From contig CAZDQV010000089.1 of the NCBI GenBank assembly GCA_964507795.1, positions 1-8,657 of the forward strand: 8,657 nt of DNA, written 5' to 3'. Of this stretch, positions 7,278 through 8,657 are shown in pieces (positions within the stretch are counted from its first letter, which is position 1; each line of letters opens with the position of its first letter). The position numbers and the translations under genes are program-made. Under the pieces are notes generated by a model. It was given only the letters and a program-made list of their open reading frames with translations. It made no database searches and was not told the DNA's origin. This DNA is from UMGS973 sp964507795. Its GTDB lineage: Bacteria; Bacillota; Clostridia; Peptostreptococcales; Anaerovoracaceae.

Positions 7278-8363
7278 CACGTTATCAATTTCTGTTTTTA
7301 ATTGTTTTACAGACAATTTGCATACCTGCCCCGGTTCGAGACCTTCAATAGTAATAATTACATTTCTTCGCTGCTTTGAGGTATTACTGATAATCAGATC
7401 ATCGTCATTAACGTTAACAACATAGTATAATGGTTCTGCAACTTCATTGTTCAGCAATGCACTATGCTGAACAAGATATTCTTTTGCCTTTTCAATATCA
7501 ATTCCATCTTCAATATGCTGCTTGAAAAAATTATCTTCATGTATCTTTAAACCTGCAGGTCTATTCATTTTCCTCCATTCCTGAGGGCTGCAATTGTAGT
7601 GTTTTTTAAAAGCTGCGTTATAATATCGGGGTGCCGAAAATCCACACTCATAAGCAATTGCCGTAATGCTCAAGTCCGTACTCAGCAAATAACGAATAGA
7701 TACCTCTGATCTGATAAAAGACAGCAGTTTTTCAAAGCTTTTTCTCGTATGTTTCTTTAAAAATCTTGAAACATATGCTTCATTCAGAGACACATAATCT
7801 GCAACCGTTTTCAATGTGATTTTGGATGAATAGTTATCATACATGTATTCAACTATTTCCCAAATCCTATCCCAGACATAATCCTCTTCTGTCACCGCCA
7901 GTTCATTTCTTCCATATTTAAAGCCCAGCTTCAAATCATTCAAAATTTCTATACAGGAATAAACAATAAGACTTTCGCGGTTTTCCTTTCCTGTATCAAA
8001 ATGTATAAGATATGATGCATTAGCAATGTGGGCCTCTATTTCCTTTTTCAAATCCTGTGCCATCTGGTCATTTATTCCCGGCTCACACTTATAAATCACA
8101 GTTGAAATTCCTGGTATATATCTTTCAAAATCATCTATATTCAGATGCAGCTGCACATAAATCAAATCGTCGCTGCAGTTGTCATATTTGTGTGAATCTC
8201 CATAATTTACAACTGCCAGCTCTTCCTTTTCTACGTGGATTATTCTTGTCCCAATTGCAATATCCATGCTTCCCTGCAAAACATAATTGATTTCCAATGC
8301 TTCATGCCAATGGAAGTCGTGCGGTAATTTTTTTATTGATGTTGTTACCAGATTTTCTATCAT
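7257..8363 (-). CDS. AraC-family transcriptional regulator with C-terminal extension
   Basis: 368 aa, DNA-binding regulator, probably the activator of the downstream operon. The N-terminus (about 1-90) is a cupin-like ligand pocket, with HWHEALEINYVLQGSMDI near 18-35 as in sugar and small-molecule sensing AraC proteins. A linker leads to the paired helix-turn-helix domain (about 165-265): LKTVADYVSLNEAYVSRFLKK is the first unit, and ITAIAYECGFSAPRYYNAAFKKHYNCSPQEWR is the well-kept second unit and signature. Most AraC proteins stop there; this one goes on for about 100 residues to a beta-rich segment (SNTSKQRRNVIITIEGLEPG). That end resembles the accessory beta domain of AraC proteins fused to GH39-type glycosidase modules, but with no catalytic barrel; I hold that only weakly. 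The start ATG at 8363 follows AGGAG (8370-8374) by six bases. A GTG at 8468 would add 35 residues encoded through the leader hairpin and is less likely. Own promoter and terminator. Confidence 0.88.
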   Translation of the reverse strand: MIENLVTTSIKKLPHDFHWHEALEINYVLQGSMDIAIGTRIIHVEKEELAVVNYGDSHKYDNCSDDLIYVQLHLNIDDFERYIPGISTVIYKCEPGINDQMAQDLKKEIEAHIANASYLIHFDTGKENRESLIVYSCIEILNDLKLGFKYGRNELAVTEEDYVWDRIWEIVEYMYDNYSSKITLKTVADYVSLNEAYVSRFLKKHTRKSFEKLLSFIRSEVSIRYLLSTDLSITAIAYECGFSAPRYYNAAFKKHYNCSPQEWRKMNRPAGLKIHEDNFFKQHIEDGIDIEKAKEYLVQHSALLNNEVAEPLYYVVNVNDDDLIISNTSKQRRNVIITIEGLEPGQVCKLSVKQLKTEIDNVNNPDKC

Positions 8364-8369
8364 TGCAAT

Positions 8370-8374
8370 CTCCT
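8370..8374 (-). promoter_or_regulatory. Ribosome binding site that fixes the AraC-family start
   Basis: AGGAG six bases before the ATG at 8363. It decides against the GTG at 8468, which has no comparable purine run at proper distance and would put the leader hairpin inside the gene. Confidence 0.65.
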
Positions 8375-8401
8375 GAATAATTTCTCCAATGCTGATGTTA
8401 T

Positions 8402-8443
8402 AAAAAATATACCCCTTGATTCTGATTTGGTCAAGGGGTATAT
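8402..8443 (-). terminator. Terminator-like hairpin in the leader of the AraC-family gene (possible attenuator)
   Basis: Perfect 13-bp inverted repeat ATATACCCCTTGA / TCAAGGGGTATAT (arms 8431-8443 and 8407-8419) with an 11-base loop. On the minus strand it is followed directly by a six-T run (8407-8402). It lies 39 bases before the ATG at 8363 and just downstream of the predicted promoter at 8459-8487, so transcripts starting there would meet it after roughly 10 bases. It could be an attenuator of the regulator, a 5' stabilising stem, or a second terminator for read-through from the upstream gene. Confidence 0.65.
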
Positions 8444-8458
8444 GTGAACTTCCTAAAA

Positions 8459-8487
8459 ATTTTAACACTCAATGTGCCTTACTCCAA
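8459..8487 (-). promoter_or_regulatory. Probable promoter of the AraC-family gene
   Basis: On the minus strand TTGGAG (8487-8482) and TAAAAT (8464-8459) are separated by exactly 17 bases, a fair match to the housekeeping consensus. It sits between the upstream terminator (8505-8544) and the leader hairpin. Start of transcription would be near 8452. No gene lies in 8364-8560; that stretch holds only this promoter, the two hairpins and the ribosome site. Confidence 0.5.
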
Positions 8488-8497
8488 AAAACTTTTG

Positions 8498-8544
8498 AAA
8501 AATGACGTCTGTGCCGACTAATTTATTGTCATTGGCACAGACGT
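8498..8544 (-). terminator. Intrinsic terminator of the upstream partial gene
   Basis: Perfect 11-bp inverted repeat ACGTCTGTGCC / GGCACAGACGT (arms 8505-8515 and 8534-8544), with an inner GAC/GTC pairing that can extend the stem past a small bulge. On the minus strand the stem is followed after two bases by a five-T run (8502-8498). It stands 16 bases after the TGA at 8561, as expected for the terminator of that gene. The plus-strand side has only a short TTTCT, so the minus direction is favoured. Confidence 0.7.
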
Positions 8545-8560
8545 TTCTAACAATTTTGCC

Positions 8561-8657
8561 TCACTCTAAAATCTTGTGGGATGGAAGGTTGCGGGCATAG
8601 TCCTTCCGACTGATATCAAACAGCTTCAAAAAGAAATATTCATCATCCGGATATCCA
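8561..8657 (-). CDS. C-terminal fragment of an unrecognised protein
   Basis: Open frame entering from the window edge and ending at TGA (8563-8561). Its 31 visible residues begin GYPDDEYFFLK and end RNLPSHKILE. Support for coding is the uninterrupted frame with normal codon choice and a terminator hairpin just after the stop. I do not recognise the family from so short a tail. It seems to be a separate transcription unit from the regulator. Confidence 0.5.
   Translation of the reverse strand, partial: GYPDDEYFFLKLFDISRKDYARNLPSHKILE

Noticed and set aside
8364..8468. Longer AraC-family protein from a GTG at 8468
   Set aside because: It would be translated through the leader hairpin and its U-run, lacks a good ribosome site, and adds 35 residues before the normal cupin start. 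The ATG at 8363 has AGGAG at ideal spacing.
8505..8544. Inverted repeat as an insertion-sequence end
   Set aside because: The two arms pair with each other over a short loop and are followed by a U-run, as in a terminator. No transposase motif or target duplication is visible.
1..8657. CRISPR array, tRNA or rRNA
   Set aside because: No regularly spaced repeats and no cloverleaf or ribosomal RNA signature were seen on either strand.

Overview
The window reads as a low-GC Bacillota (Clostridia-type) chromosome segment. Support for this is AT-rich intergenic DNA, strong AGGAGG-type ribosome binding sites, short U-tailed intrinsic terminators and the protein families present. Every gene I can support lies on the minus strand, so transcription runs from high to low coordinates. 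I see no tRNA, rRNA, CRISPR array or recognisable insertion sequence.

Layout in order of transcription. (1) 8657-8561: the last 31 codons of an unrecognised gene, followed by a terminator hairpin (8505-8544). (2) 8487-7240: a self-contained regulator unit. It has a promoter (8459-8487), a leader hairpin with a U-run that looks like a terminator or attenuator (8402-8443), an AraC-family regulator of 368 aa (8363-7257) with an unusual ~100-residue C-terminal extension, and a perfect 14-bp terminator hairpin that overlaps its stop codon. (3) 7219-7156: a compact control region with direct and inverted copies of ACAATT, abutting a TATAAT promoter. (4) 7119-1: a tight operon of five genes. These are two M28-like (aminopeptidase-fold) proteins (664 and 482 aa), an OFA-type major facilitator transporter (428 aa), a YtcJ-type amidohydrolase (571 aa), and a saccharopine dehydrogenase-like NAD(P)-dependent oxidoreductase that runs off the window. 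The last gene carries two single-base losses and is broken as written. Gaps between the genes are 15 to 32 bases, and each gene has its own Shine-Dalgarno sequence.

How it may work together (inference): the AraC protein senses a small molecule through its N-terminal cupin-like domain and activates the operon. The transporter imports a small organic acid, amide or peptide-like compound. The two M28-like proteins and the amidohydrolase, none of which has a signal peptide, process amide or related bonds in the cytosol. The saccharopine dehydrogenase-like enzyme acts on an N-substituted amino acid (opine-like) or related product. The substrate is unknown.

The most distinctive point is that both M28-like proteins keep the metal-binding His/Asp framework but have a histidine where the family's catalytic glutamate should be, and a glutamate in place of a metal-ligand aspartate. 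They are therefore probably not ordinary aminopeptidases. The combination of two such proteins with this transporter, amidohydrolase and oxidoreductase is a candidate uncharacterised catabolic pathway.
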